A stretch of DNA of 64,000 nucleotides from Paulownia fortunei (Eukaryota > Streptophyta > Magnoliopsida > Lamiales > Paulowniaceae). The notes beneath the pieces are model-generated. The model worked only from the letters and a program-made list of their open reading frames with translations, was not told where the DNA came from and searched no databases. The position numbers and the translations under genes are program-made. The DNA lies in the NCBI GenBank assembly GCA_019321725.1, contig CM033111.1, forward strand, positions 4,154,001-4,218,000, in the 5' to 3' direction. Of this stretch, positions 1-13,204 are shown piece after piece (position 1 is the stretch's first letter; the number at the start of each line of letters is the position of its first letter).

Positions 1-1602
1 CTTCATCATCAACCATCCAGAGATCATGAGCCCACTGGCAAAGTGGCATAGGTCTAAACCAGGCCTAACTGAAAGATTTGAGTTGTTCATCAACAAGCAT
101 GAAGTATGTGATTCCATAAGATGATATATGATTCTTATCTTTCTTTTCTTTTTCTTTTCCCCCTGTATTTGTCCTTCTCTCTTTCTTGAATAACTCTCAT
201 TTCAACTTTTGTTGCGTAACTTGACCAGCTTTGCAATGCATACACTGAGTTGAATGATCCTGTTGTGCAACGCCAGCGTTTTGCTGACCAACTCAAGGTA
301 CTTATGATGATGATTTAAACAATAATGGTGTTTATCAGAAAAACAATCATAACCTTGTCGTCTTAAATTTGTTTATATATTTATTGGAATACATGCTAAA
401 GATGTTTTATACTGAAACTAGGACCGACAATCGGGTGATGATGAAGCAATGGCCTTGGATGAAACGTTCTGTACGGCTCTTGAATATGGATTACCTCCAA
501 CTGGTGGTTGGGGATTGGGTATTGATCGATTCACAATGTTGTTGACGGATTCACAGAACATAAAGGTCAACATTCTACTTGTTTTGGTCTAAATTTATAG
601 TTACTTGAATTCTATTTTTGCACCTTGTAAATCATTTTAGTGTTTCATTCCCCCTGATTGTTGCTCAAGCCTACAAGGGCACCCTTCATGGTTAGTCCTA
701 TTTGAACTAACAATTGTTATTTTATGTGCAGGAAGTTTTGCTTTTCCCAGCAATGAAACCCCAAGATGAACCATTGAATAAGGAAAGGTACAAAATTCAA
801 ACTTATTACTATCTTTCTGGTGGCATCTCCTTTTCTTCATTTTGGTTTAGCTGATTACGAACAAATTTGCTGAATAAACAAAAAATACTCCAAAATGTGT
901 GGCAGCCCTTGTGCTTGGTAAAGGACAATGGACTTGGGATAGATGTATAGGATAGACAATGTGAGCAATGGGAGGATATCCATATTTGTTATTCCGGAAA
1001 GGAAAATAATTGACTATGGTGGATTGACCAATTTTTTGGAGAAGAGAAGCCAAAATTGACCATATGTCCACTGTCATTCTGTTATAGAGAAATCTTTATG
1101 CAAAAAATTTATTCAGCTTCATCATCTCCATCTTGATGCTTGCAAGGTCCTGATATTAAATTTGATACTTGAATTTTTGTCAATTAGTTCTCGTAGTTTG
1201 AGATAACATCAGTTGTGGTCTGAGGTACAAGTTGAATACTTCTAGGAAGGTTGCTCCCATATGGTTGAACAATTTTATTGGTCGATGATTTATGAAGCCA
1301 AGCTTGAGCTTGACTCAATAAGCTCAGGATTTATAAAATATATTCTAAAACATCAAAGCTACTAGAGCTAAAAAATGTTCGACTCGTAAAACCAAGCTCA
1401 TATACAATTTGAAGTTTTTGAGAAATTCAAATGAGGCTTGAATTTGGCTTGAGTTTGCTACTCTCCTTGCATATCTGTCCATGTAAAAATAAGACCATTT
1501 ATCACTTCTAGTTTATATTCTAGTATCAATTAGTAACCGCTTAACTTTCTACAATTTCCTTTGCCAGCAACAAAAAAACTCAGGATGAACCTCCCTCTCA
1601 AG
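1..1602 (+). CDS. Lysine-tRNA ligase (class II LysRS), 3' exons only
   Basis: Charges tRNA-Lys with lysine for translation. The exons seen are 1-103 (already open at the window edge), 229-297, 422-565, 732-787 and 1568-1602; all have GT-AG borders and phases that join. The first exon encodes the conserved [14 protein letters not shown] segment, and the third holds class II motif 3 ([12 protein letters not shown], with the ATP-binding Arg). The fourth ends the core with [12 protein letters not shown]. The tail after that ([12 protein letters not shown]) is not conserved. The last exon is uncertain: a candidate acceptor at 1946-1948 opens an exon 1949-1977 that joins in phase and gives a short tail ending at TGA 1975-1977. 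The 5' part, with the anticodon-binding domain and motifs 1 and 2, lies outside the window. Family assignment is firm; I cannot tell whether it is the cytosolic or an organellar form. Confidence 0.93.
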
Positions 1603-1977
1603 GTATGCAATCTAATTTCTTTGGAATAATTTATGTTTTTTGCATTAGAGGTTTGCTTTTTTTTTTTTTTCGAGGGAAAAGCTCGGTTATTCATTTATTT
1701 CAATCTCTCTCTAAACACGCAGAGCTCGAAAAGATCGTCTCATTGTCATAAAATTTCTGAAAGTCACCAGAAACAAGAGAAGACAAAACATTCCTGAATA
1801 TTGGGTTGAGAAATTGCTGTATTACGATTGCACCTCATAATACCTTGTTTGAACAATCTGATTCAGTTTATATTCAATTTTTTGGCAATTTCATTGTTCA
1901 TTAATCTATTTACGTGCATGCTTGCTTGTTCATCGGTAATGTGTCCAGATGCATGCGCAGTATACTCTCTGTTATGA

Positions 1978-3024
1978 ATTTAGAGGTTATGCTTCCGGCA
2001 AACTGTGATACAAGTTGAAATTCTTTCGATGGATATCATGTTCTTTTTGTGTCGAATGTAGCATATCCAGCAATATGCAAAAGGGTGTTCAGCAAAACAT
2101 ATCACTCTTTACTACTAATACTGATCCAAAATTGTGTGAGATAGAGAAGGGTATCCCTCTCTACGAATCACTGGACGCTCATGGTGCAATCGTAGAATGA
2201 CTGCTGGCACAAAGGAGAAATTCAACAGAACTGTGCTACAAAAGAATGTCCACTACAAAGAAAAAATAAATAATATTAGTTATAAAATGTTTGTGATGTT
2301 AAGTTTTTTTATGGATGGTATATATATTTTTCTATGTGAAGCAATCAATTATATTATTCATTAGATTAATAGAGTAAAAATTAATTAAATATAATCAGTG
2401 GTTCTATATCAAAGTATACATAATTTGGTAAGAAACTAAGAAACTACTACCAAAGTTTTTTAAAAAATAAAAAATCTTATTATATTTAGCAGGTGGTAAC
2501 AAATTTTTTTCCACAATAATAATTTTTATTAATTTGATGGTGCAATAATTGTATTTAAGTTATTGTTCAAAATTATTGATAACAGGAATACTATTCATTT
2601 CTTGAAATAAAATTCCTACTAGCTAATGCATGTAATCATAGTTACCATGCATAATATCGAAATAAGCTGATAATACTCTTATCTTCTTAAAATAGAAAAT
2701 TCCAGATTACGTCGTTATGCCTTAACATGAATGCAAAGTTTTGTGGGAACTGGAAACATTAAATAATATCTAATAGCACCTGTTGAAGGTTAATCCATAA
2801 GAAATTCTGGGGCGAACAGATGATGTGCAATATTTCCGTTCCTGGTGAATCCATCTTACGCCAAGAAAAAGTTATAAAAATACGAGAAGCTAAGCAGAAT
2901 CAAAAGCTGTTGAGCAAACACTCTCCACCTGTTTTTCTAAAATTAAAAGCCAAAAAATAGCTTTTAAAAACGGTTGCAAAAAGCCTGTAATTTTCACCAA
3001 TGGGAGGAAATTTATGGTAATGAA
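1978..3024. other. Intergenic, 3' flanks of convergent genes
   Basis: This lies between the 3' end of the lysyl-tRNA synthetase gene (+) and the stop codon of the receptor kinase (-), so it should hold both 3' UTRs. It is AT-rich. The short open frame at 2015-2200 has no family signature. I see no other gene. Confidence 0.5.
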
Positions 3025-5550
3025 CTATGTTGATGACTCAGAAATTGAAGCATCGGCTGCTGGTCTAGGGGGTGAAGATAAGTAAGGCTTTGGTGGGATT
3101 TGCAAGGATTCAAGTTTCCCTTCCAACATTTCCACCACCCTGCTCATTGATGGCCTATCTTTTGGATTAGTCTGTATGCACCACAAACCAACAATTGTAA
3201 GTTTTCTCTTGGCAAATCGGCATTCATCTTCCTCCGCAATACCATCAAGACCCTTCTGATCATCATTCAGTTCAAGGTGCTTATATATCCAATGTGGGAA
3301 ATATAGTTCGCTCGTATGATCGACTCTTGGATCAGTGTTTTTCCTTTCTCCAACTATTTCCAATACCATCATTCCATAGCTGTAGACATCTGATTTGTGA
3401 GAGACTTCTCCAAAGTTTCTACAAAATACTTCCGGAGCAATGTATCCTACTGTACCTCTTGCCCCGGACATTGATATGATGCTGGCTCTGTCAGGACATA
3501 GTTTAGCTAGGCCAAAATCTGATATTTTTGGCTGAAAATCCTTATCCAGAAGAATGTTGTGAGGCTTTATGTCAAAGTGCAAAATTCGCATGCTACACCC
3601 TCGATGCAAGTATTCCAGCCCTCGAGCAATACCCACTGCAATCTCAAAGAATTGTTCCCATGCCAATCGACCTTCCGCCGATAAAGAAGTATTGTATATG
3701 AACTTGTCAAGAGAACCGTTGGGCATGAACTCATAAACGAGAGCTCTTTTAGAACCCTCAAAGCAGAATCCCAGTAGGGTGACAATGTTAATGTGGGAAG
3801 TTCTACTAATACTCGCGACCTCATTCATGAATTCTTCTCCATTATTTTTCGATTCATGCAAGATTTTCACTGCCAAGAGACGGCCATCCTGTGACTTTCC
3901 TTTATAGACACTACCATAGCCTCCTTTTCCTAAGTTGTCACTAAATGACTTGGTCATTTTCTTGAGTTCTGAGTATTTGTATCTTCGTGGCGCGAGATTC
4001 CCATGGCACTTCAAAAAGAGTTCCATGTTCTTGTGGTTCAATGCATTCTTCGTCTTCTTCCTCTTAGTTAATATTAGTAAGATTAGTATAGAGATGACTA
4101 CTAGAACAGCCGCAAAACCTGTGGTGACTGGTGAGAAAGCACATTATAAAGCAAAAATAGACACAGAACTATGCCATTTAATGGTGAGATTCGAGATGTA
4201 TTTACCTCGTAATAGAATTAGTCTTAAACTGCTCTTTCCTGCAACAGAAGTCATCAAGAATTCATGTACCAAATCAGGCACAATTAATGAAAAAGAAAAA
4301 AGAAAAAACAGAAATTCATATTTTTCTAGTTCTACTCTCAGTCGTAGACAGGAAAAAAAACCACGAAATTGATCTCTGATGGTTTAAACTCTTGACAAGT
4401 TTTCGTTATGACAAACAGAGAGATTTTTACCCTGTTGGACGAGAAATTTAACAATTGCAAGAGATTCCTATAAATAAGAAAGATTCTTCGGTAGAAACAG
4501 ACGAGAATATAAAATACTTTCCAACAATCACTAATTTCGCTTGCGCTTTTTCCCCCATAACCAATTTGCATCAAATAACCGGGATAAAACCCGTGAACCA
4601 GAAATCCTTTTTCAGAATGCTCCAATCAAACTACGAAATTTGGATTTCAGATGAATGAATGCAGAAGTAATAAAACAGAATAAAAACGATTCCTTTGTTC
4701 AGATAAACACAAACTTACTCCGGTTACATTGCCGAGAATGAGGCCTGTCTGGGCAGAAACACATAAGACGGTAAGTAGTCGAATTAAATCCGCAGCGCCC
4801 ACCACTAATCACACATGATCTGCAGTCGCTGGCTGTCCAATTCAGGACAAACCCCCTTCTGAATACCTCTACAAGAGTTGCCGATTGATTGTTTCCATCA
4901 TATCCGTGCCCTTCCACCGGTGCAATAACATTTCTTGCACAGTTTTCCAGGGCATCCTTCAACCTGAAATCTTTATCATATATTGCCAGAGCCCAGTTAT
5001 TTATACCCTCCTCACTGTCACAAGAAACCTTCAAACCCCAGGGGCCCAGGTTCCCAGGCAATTGATCTGAACAATTGGAGAACAGATGGAGCCCTGTCAC
5101 GTTATTAGCATATGCGAACTGGGCAGTAGGAAGAGTTGTGTTTCTGATTCTTGGACAGCTGCTAAGATTTGAACTTGAAACAGCTGCATCATATACCCGA
5201 AAAGAGCTGTTCCCGTAGAAGATATCTTCAACTACATAGTCATTTTCAGGCAAGTGAAGTATTGGAAAGCCTTGACTGCTACAATTAAGCGCAAATCCAG
5301 GGTACCCACAATAAGATTCTTGTTGGCCTGGAATGTAGAATGGGAAGCTTATATTTGGGCCATAGCCACAACTCCTTGGTACACATGCCTCATGCCGATA
5401 ATCAGCACCAGAAGATCCCTCTGATACAAGGATTACACACAATACACACAGTTTTAATAGTTGTATGAGAATTGGAGCATGTCGAGTGTTGTTCTCTTCA
5501 TACTTCAATTTGTTCATTTGTTCATATGAGCTGTGCGTGACAGACGGCAT
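3025..5550 (-). CDS. LRK10L2-type receptor-like kinase (GUB_WAK ectodomain, non-RD kinase)
   Basis: A plasma-membrane receptor kinase of the LEAF RUST 10 disease-resistance-locus-like type. There are two exons, 5550-4719 and 4127-3025; they join as CGG A|TC (phase 1), giving 644 residues. Order: signal peptide at about 25-50, Cys-rich GUB_WAK domain beginning ADYRHEACVPRSCG, WAK-associated C-terminal Cys domain (CRSCVISGGRCGF), then a hydrophobic membrane segment at about 281-297 followed by RKKTK. The kinase has a glycine loop GKGGYG (about 344-349), Lys365 in AVK, Glu380, and DFG at about 481-483. The catalytic loop reads HFDIKPHN, not HRD, so this is a non-RD kinase with catalytic Asp at about 463; that variant is normal for this subfamily and common in plant immune kinases. 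All catalytic residues are present. A second Met at residue 12 (MNKLKYEE) could be the start. Nearest relative in the window is the ectodomain at 19797-20711. Ligand and role are unknown. Confidence 0.93.
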
Positions 5551-5929
5551 GTCTTCTAGTCTAAATTTGATGTTACTGAACTTAAATCAATTACATGAGG
5601 ATTGGGTTTATATTTTATATTTTTAAAAAATAAAATTAACTAGAAAACTAAACATTTTTATATTTTTTATGGGATTAATTTGATATAATCAAACGAAATA
5701 TAAAAATTAAAAAAAATCAGGTGAGAGGGATGGGGGCATGAGAAGTCAATGGTTGTCCTTCATTCAACAACTAACGCGCATTAATTATTTGGTTGTTGGA
5801 TTGTCTTTTTCACGATAGAAATTTGAAAAGGCTACACGTTGGAAAATTTTCAATTATTTTGACATATGTAAATTTTTATAAGAAATTAGAAACCCGTAGA
5901 TCATTCAAATATCATATAAATAATACATT

Positions 5930-7005
5930 TAGGGCAGGTGGGTGTAACCACCTCCGTCAATTTTCTATAAATATATTTTTTATTTATAAAATTTAATAAA
6001 AATAATTTTTTTGACCCCCTTTAAATTATAAAATTATCTCGATTGTCCACTCAAATTTTTATAATCTTATTTTGAATATGTAAATTTAAAGATATTTTAA
6101 ATTATTTTAAATTTTATTTTTTAAAATTTTATGTGATTATTATTAATATAAAATTTTAAAAGGCATTTGTAGTGATAAAACTTTATTATGATTTTATTTC
6201 TATAAATATGATTTATGTTAGTAAAAAAATACTCATTATTGTTATTTTTTATATTTATTTGTTAATTTTTAACTTATTTGAGTCCATTTTCTTTCTTTAT
6301 TATTTTAGATTATTCTAATTTTTATATTAGAAGAAATCATAAGTGTAGGCTTTTGAGAATACATTTCATTTGGATAATGATTATAGAATAATACTCAAAT
6401 ATATACAATAATTTTTGGAAGCAAGTTTGATTGACAAATTCATTTTTGATATGTTAGTATAAATTTTTATAACGTTAAGAATTATTTTTATTTAAACAAT
6501 AGTTTTCTTTTATAATAAAAAATAAGAATTTAATAATTTTTTAATATATTTTTAATTAATTGTATAAACTTGCAAATTTGTACCTACTTATATAAACTAT
6601 ATTTTATTTAAAAAATTATTTTCTTTTTCATAATAATAAGACAAATTTAAACACTTAATACTGACTCATAAGATTGTGATGAAATTATGAAAATTACTCT
6701 AATATTTGAATTATATTTTTCAATATTTGTAAGTTAGTTTTTATTTTATATTAAATTAAATTAAAATTGATTATCATTTTCATTTAAAAGTGATTTTTTT
6801 TTCAAATACTTATGTAAATATGATATGTATGAGACATTTATGTATAAATATCATATTTTTATTTATAGTTGTATTTATTTTTTAATAATTAGTTAATAAA
6901 AAATCACAATAAAAAATATTTTTATAGATGAAAAAAATAATTAATATTATATTTTTATAATGGAATCTCGCCCCCTATACTGAAATTCTGACTCCGCTCC
7001 TTAAT
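5930..7005 (-). mobile_element. Probable hAT-like non-autonomous DNA transposon remnant
   Basis: An AT-rich stretch of about 1.1 kb with no coding potential, bounded by two GC-richer ends unlike their surroundings. Read on the minus strand, the end near 7003 runs GGAGCGGAGTCAGAATTTC and is followed by ATAGGGGGCGAG, a pattern I associate with ends of degenerate plant hAT-like elements. The other end (5930-5960) contains GGTGGTTACACCCACCTGCC, preceded by GGGGGTCAAAAAAATT at about 6010-6025. I could not find a clean target-site duplication, so borders and superfamily are tentative. Confidence 0.45.
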
Positions 7006-7575
7006 ACATCAAATACAATATAGATATTATCAATTTTTTATTCACTTAATAAATGATGATCATGTTCATAATTCACAAAGAGTGTTGCTATTAAGTTTTT
7101 TTAAGAGAAAATTGCCTTCCATAATTTGAATTACTGCTTTTTTAAAAAAGAAGATTGCAAATTAATTAATTATACGCGCACAAAGCAATATATTACTATT
7201 TTAGCATATTTGGCGTCACAAGAAATTATGTAACTGAACATTGAATGCAACTTTAATTTCACTACGAAGTAAAAAAATTAACAGATGAAAATTTCCAGTG
7301 CATGTGCGAAGAACTCCAAAACATACTAAGAATACCAAAGTACAACAAAAATCAGAGTTGTATTTTCAAAAAAGATCACTCATATAATTTCTCTCAAGTT
7401 ATATATTTGGTTTTTTCGTTACAATGATACAGACATAATGTTTTACTGCAAAGTTATTCTCGAAATTTGATTGGATCGTTATTTATATCTTAAATTTCAA
7501 TTTGCTGAAAATTACATCACATTGATGAAAAAATAAAAATAAATAGAAGTAACAAATGTTTCAATCACAGTAAAA

Positions 7576-7862
7576 AAATCCTTCTGGGCGGCCGAGTGGT
7601 GTTGGACAAAAATTTGAGACCCAATGTCTCAAATTCAAATCTCCTGCACCACTCGATTTTTATCCGTCGCACCAGACTTACCTAGTATGTCTTATTCTTC
7701 CGTATAGTTTGTAAGCTACTGGATTTTTGTCTGTCACACCGACTTACCTAGTATGTCTTATCCTTCCGTATGATTTGTGAGCTATTGAATGGAAGCGGGG
7801 TTTACATAATGCACACCTTCAATAGCGACTGCAAGTTACTTGTTATAAAAAAAAAAAAAATT
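7576..7862 (+). mobile_element. tRNA-derived SINE with target-site duplication
   Basis: The head resembles a tRNA-Leu/Ser gene: a box A-like stretch GGCGGCCGAGTGGTGTTGG at 7588-7606 and a box B-like CAAATTCAAATCTC at about 7630. The body contains two near-identical units built on ACTTACCTAGTATGTCTTAT (about 7676-7695 and 7741-7760), and the element ends in an A-run at about 7847-7860. A perfect 9-bp direct repeat, ACAGTAAAA, flanks it at 7567-7575 and 7863-7871, which is what retroposition by target-primed reverse transcription leaves. It is not a functional tRNA gene because no cloverleaf can form after box A. Confidence 0.8.
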
Positions 7863-8168
7863 ACAGTAAAACATAGACATAACCACCGACCACGTACTTC
7901 CTTTACATCATACTACTATAAAAAAAATGGAACTGGAATTGCATAAGATTAAAACTTTCAATTTTTTTTCTTTTTTGGATAATAAGTTTTAAATGTGTCG
8001 TTGGTCCAATTCACCATGGTACAAATAATAAAACATTTACAATTACATCTAGTACTAGTGTGACACGATTAGATATAGGAACAATAACCTAACCAAGAAA
8101 AAATGGGCATCAATGAGAAAGAATGGTTATGATAAGAAAAAAAAGATTCCAGGAGTAGGTGAAATGGG

Positions 8169-10977
8169 CTATACTACTTTGACACCACTTGGTCGTTTTC
8201 CTTCCATAGCGTCCTTCTTGTTACGGCAATCGGCACAAAGGAAAGGAGCTTCCCAAGGCTTTGAGTTCGGGCTAATAGAGAATATGGAACCATTTGGAGC
8301 AAGGTCAGCCTGGCACACGGCGCAGATGAACAGGCCACAAGTTTGGCCACTGGAATCATCGTTTCCCAGTCTGCCAATGTTGCAGACAACTAAAGATTAT
8401 AAGAGCTTCTTGAAGCACAATTATGATTCCTCGATTTATACACGAGATAAAACCACTAATCAAATCTACGTTTATGAGATATATGTTAACTCTTTAATGA
8501 ACTTTTTCGACATGCTCTATGCTTCCTCACTCGCATAAACTCTCTTGTTCCACAAGCTAATTAATTCTCCAAGAATTGGAGGACATCTCCCAGTTCTACA
8601 AGCCTAGCATTTGAGACAATACCAGAATATCCAAACAGGTGTAAGCAACTATCTTATGTATACCTTAAACAACATGAATTATCTATTTAGATGCAAGCCT
8701 ACAACTTGAACTACGTGAAAACTTCTTTTAATCTGGAATAGAACCAATTATACATTTATAGAAGCAACTGATACGAGGGTCCTAACGAGCAGGACACCCA
8801 TTCACAGTTAAAAAACGTAAACAAAATTTTTAGAACTTCACCAGACATTGGTGACATTCTAAGGGCTACTAGTTCCACTACCAATAACTTTTCCTCTTAT
8901 GTGTTCTCATAGCGTATTAACCAATATCAGTGCATTCTAGAGATTACAAAAAAGTACAAACAGATGAAGAAACTTGAAATGCAAATAAGTAAATAAATGT
9001 CAAGTTGCAGTGCTGTGGGATTGTCTGATCATTTTCAAAATGTAACATTACAATGGAATACTAACCTTTCAGCAAGGAGTGCTGATCCTTCTTCAAATAA
9101 TTCCTCTACAATGCCCACAATGGATAGCTTCTTTGCTAGTTTACCAGCAGATTTGCAGGATTTCTTTCTGAATAGCAAGGCTTGAAGTTTGTTATAATTC
9201 TTCAGTGGAGGAGAAGGCTGTGGTGCATTATTAGGAGGGATTATATCAACAACTAAGCAAGTTGTGTCATCCTTCAGCCCACGTGTCCTCAGTGCTTCCT
9301 ATACAATTACCCGTTGATGCAATGAGATAGAAACCCATAATAAGCTGGTTTACCAAGTGTACAAAACAAAATTTTGGTTCTGGTCCGCCAGCCATTTTAG
9401 TTTGAAAGGACCAGGGTTTGACAAACTGAACAGGAGCCCGAGTACACAAGAATAACGCTTGAAAGTTAAATACCTTGACTACTAGCCTAGCAGCAAGTTC
9501 AGCAGGCAATCCACGACAAGATTTTCCAGCCATTTCTGACGACAATGCATCCCAAATGCCATCGGAAGCAATTATTAGCCTTCCACCTGCATTTGATAAC
9601 TTTAAGGAAATATAAAAAGTCAGAGATTGGACACAAAGGGCTTCATGAAAAAATAATGAAATAAAAGTCAAAAAGCAGATGGAAGAACAAAAGAGCAAAA
9701 ACTGTTGGATGAATTGGCAAAAGGGATGAACATCGATGTAGCTACCTTCACTTGCTTGACATATGGTATTGGAACAATAAATTCACCCACATCCATGTCC
9801 CCAATTGATCTAGAAAGGCATAAACCTCCTGGCCAACAACGGAGAGGACCAACCTATGAAAGTAAAGCAAACAACCGAAACAATATCTTAAGATCATAAC
9901 TTTGCCTCATTCCCACAACAAGACTGCTCTAACAGAAATCTCACCTCAGCCCCACCAAAAATGCTAAGCCTCCCAACTTCACCTCCACTAGCTGTTACAC
10001 GTTCTCTTCTGCAATCAAAAAGAGATGATGAATTTCTAATGAAAAGGAAAAAGGAAACAAAGAACAAGATAAAGAAGAACTTACTCCTCTGCATTCTCTT
10101 CAAGTCTATGATCAACAGTTAAATCAGAGACAGTGCCGCCCTGAGCATCTAAGACACAGCGGGAATCTCCAACAGATGCAACTGTAACCGTCAATCCATC
10201 AACAATTACAAATGTAGCTGTAGTTCCAGAAGTTTTTCCTGAAAAGGAAAAGATGAAGGTAGAAAGCATGAGCAAAAGTACAATACCTTAAAAACTATAT
10301 TTTAGAGCAAAGATGATCAAGTTCACATGCCTTTGCTCTGGAACTCCTTATCAGTCTTAACAAAGCCAGCAACTAAAGCTCTTGGTAAAGCTTGAAGCCA
10401 TTCATCAGGTCCAAGCCCACGAGGAATGGCACCCAAAACATAATTCAATAAATGATCCCTTGAAAAAATTGCTGCAGCATTCCCATTGTGCCCATCAAAA
10501 ATCTGAAAATTGGTACATTATTTACAATTATTTTAGGAGTGAAACTGTACTATAGCGAGAATTGATTTATTCAAGACTGGATCTATCAAACAACTCATTT
10601 TCAGAATCATCCGCTAAACCAAGCAGAAGTTTTTTGCCTAAATTTAGTTGACAGTTATCAGTGCAGATCTCAAAAAGGTTTTCTTAAATCAAAATAAAAG
10701 GAATTCAAAAAGCAAACAGCAATCAGCAAACTCAAATGTTAATTTGATCCAAAAGATAGATAAATACCCCAAAAACAGAGAATGATGTAGATGGATTTCC
10801 CGGAACTCTCTGGCAATCAGTCTTTATTAAAAAACAATCCTCCCCTTTCCTAGGCTGAGCTGCAGACCCATATCTCACTGTTGTCTTCTTCATTTCATTC
10901 TTTAACTCCCTACTTATCAGTGCAGCTAATGGCACAAGATCCTGATTATACCTATACCTCTCTTCCCTCGATCCCAT
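8169..10977 (-). CDS. Protein phosphatase 2C (PPM family), complete eight-exon gene
   Basis: Mg2+/Mn2+-dependent Ser/Thr phosphatase. Exons: 10977-10768, 10502-10331, 10238-10085, 10008-9945, 9853-9746, 9599-9474, 9298-9066, 8370-8169. They sum to 1269 nt, or 422 residues plus TAG, and every phase closes. Motifs in order: KGEDCFLIKTDCQRV, metal-binding FDGHNG (about 72-77), SGTTATFVIV, VGDSR, ERVTASGGEVGR, CLSRSIGD, the metal-binding ASDGIWDAL, and DDTTCLVVD. The C-terminal extension has four Cys as C-x2-C and C-x2-C (ICAVC, LCADC) and ends KKDAMEGKRPSGVKVV; this tail is shared with the Arabidopsis At1g47380-like clade as I recall it. The start is the ATG at 10977 (MGSREERYRY), the only in-frame Met before the domain that gives the usual length. 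Intron 2 has a GC donor. Substrate unknown; no ABA co-receptor features are evident. Confidence 0.95.
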
Positions 10978-13204
10978 TTCCACAAGCAACAGCTCCTTCG
11001 CTGGAAGCCTCCCAGTTCAACTACGCTGCAGACCCTTTATTCTCAACAAAATCACACCTTTATTCACATTTCAGCATTTTCCATCACATTGAACAAAATT
11101 CAACTTTACTTTTCCACAAGCCTCCAAAACTTTGCATGCCAATTCACTTTCCTCCATGAAAAGGGGATTTCTCAAGCGCAACAGCAAAGATAAAGCTTTA
11201 TCTACAGCCCCAATCAAGAAACACCACCTTTGCAAAATCCAAGAATTTTCCAGAACAACCGCAAAGTTTAAAACATTACCTGCGATCACAACTTACATAT
11301 ACGTAGACACCATTGTCAACATAAGATCTTGAAACCCAGAAAGCTATTGGCTAAAAGGAAGACTATAAAACAGCAAGGAGAAAAAAAAAGGTGAAGATAA
11401 GATTCCAAAAGAGAGACAAAGGAAACATGGGATTACCTCAAAAGAAAACGGATTTGCCTTATTTTGAGTACTATGTTTTTTCCCCTACAAAGAATCACAA
11501 AATGCAGATCTGATAGTGACTGAAAAACCAAACAATCCCACTAAAAGAAATGAAGTAATAAAGAAAGGGAAATATTCACACGCAAATAAACCAAACGCGG
11601 ATTGATGACCATGAATGAACTGTAAGGTCTCCAATCATCAAGAATCAGTTTTATTAAAAAAAACAAACAAACAAACATTCTATGTTTAAATAGAAAAAGA
11701 AGTGAATTTTAAAAGGGGTTACAGATAAAGACAACAAGACAGACTAACAAAGATTTTTTTCTCTCCGCAGTATAAAATAGTGCAATGGTAAGACAGGTAA
11801 GCCAATAAATGAAATTGCAGAGTTAGTAAAAACTTCAGTATTGTATTGACTATTGAGAATCTACTCGATTGAAAATCATTGCAGCCTCAATCATGAGGTG
11901 ATATTTTTACAATATCACTAGAATATGTGTCTTATATTTATGGGTTTAAAGCATTTTAAACATAAAACTGTACTCATTAATATTAGTAATTTATTAAGTG
12001 CGGCAGAATAGACTTCATTTGTCTTCCCTTTTACTGCAATTGCAATTGATGGATTGAAGGTCATGGCGGTCGGAACTTACCATAAAGAATTTTGCTACCG
12101 CCACGGTTCATCGGCTTTGGTGCTGGGGAATCATTACAAGTTGAGGTATTTTGAATTGTTTATTTATTATTGATACAATTAAGATTAGAGAAAAATATTG
12201 AAATTATTCTCTTTTCCAATTTAGATTTTTCTCACATTTTGAATGAATTCAATACCATATTCAACAGGACTCAATGGGTGTGTACTGTCGATCTTTTTTC
12301 AAACAATTACTATGTCTGAATACTTTCGAGTAACATAGACTACATTATAAATACAAGTTCTAGAATCTAATTTCTACTTTTTGGTTCCATGATATTTTTA
12401 TGTGTTACAAATGTATTTATTAGTTTTTAGGTGCATGAAGGTAGAAGGCCAAAAAATCCCCCCTCTCGTTTTTTTGAGATGGTGATTCTGTTGATAGACA
12501 TTTGAAATGAAAGGTGTCGGTGATTGTATTAAAATGGTGTTTAGAAACAATCCAGTTTTCTTTGTCTATTTTTATCTCATTTCACAAATACACGTCTATA
12601 AAATATTTTTATTGTAAATTATATATTTTTAGTGTGTGGATTGCGTGTGTATCTGTAATATTGGAATACGATAATCATTTAGAAAGAGAAGTATTCCCAG
12701 GTTTATGGCAGTTGTGCTACTAACCTCTTTAGAACAACTCCATCTGCTGTGATAACATTAACCATTTATGAGATGATACATAGATTTTTGTTGCACGTAT
12801 CACCTCCAAAGAGAAGCATTCCAAACCATACCCTAAACCTGATGGCGAAATCGAGTCTCAGGAGGGAACTGCAAGTACTGGAGAGAACAAGACTACACAT
12901 AAATCTCTTAGCCCATTTAATAATAGAACGTCTATTCAGCTTTCGAAAAGAGAGCAAAAGAATGAAAAAAGGAACCAACTCCATTTACTGAGTTCACAGA
13001 AAATAATACTAATTAAACCTCTGCAGATCCCTGGACAAAACAAGAAAAATTAGGGGACAACGCGATATATAAAAGGCGAACTCCTTTTACTATGTAATCA
13101 ATATAGTTTCTGTTTTTGAATAGTAAGAATATATACAGAAGGAGATGAAGAGAAAGTTACAATATTTTCTCTGAGAAACCATGGGAAAAAAAAAGAAAAA
13201 AATC
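10978..13204. other. PP2C 5' flank and receptor-kinase 3' flank
   Basis: Positions 10978 to about 11450 are probably PP2C 5' UTR (minus strand) and may contain a leader intron, since donor-like GTAAGT occurs at 11291-11296. The rest is AT-rich. A short GC-richer patch at 12081-12140 reads on the minus strand as an open frame containing PAPKPMNRGGSKILYG and stops at a GTAAGT donor; this could be a lost exon, but I do not recognise it. Open frames at 12514-12991 have no family signature. Confidence 0.4.

Noticed and set aside
5930..7005. Autonomous hAT transposon
   Set aside because: No transposase frame or BED/hAT dimerisation motif in any frame; only the ends resemble such an element.
7586..7640. 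tRNA-Leu or tRNA-Ser gene
   Set aside because: Only the box A and box B similarity is present. No acceptor or anticodon stem can be drawn, and the sequence continues into a SINE body.
8113..8538. 141-codon plus-strand open frame
   Set aside because: It is the antisense shadow of the last PP2C exon, whose minus-strand translation matches the PP2C tail.
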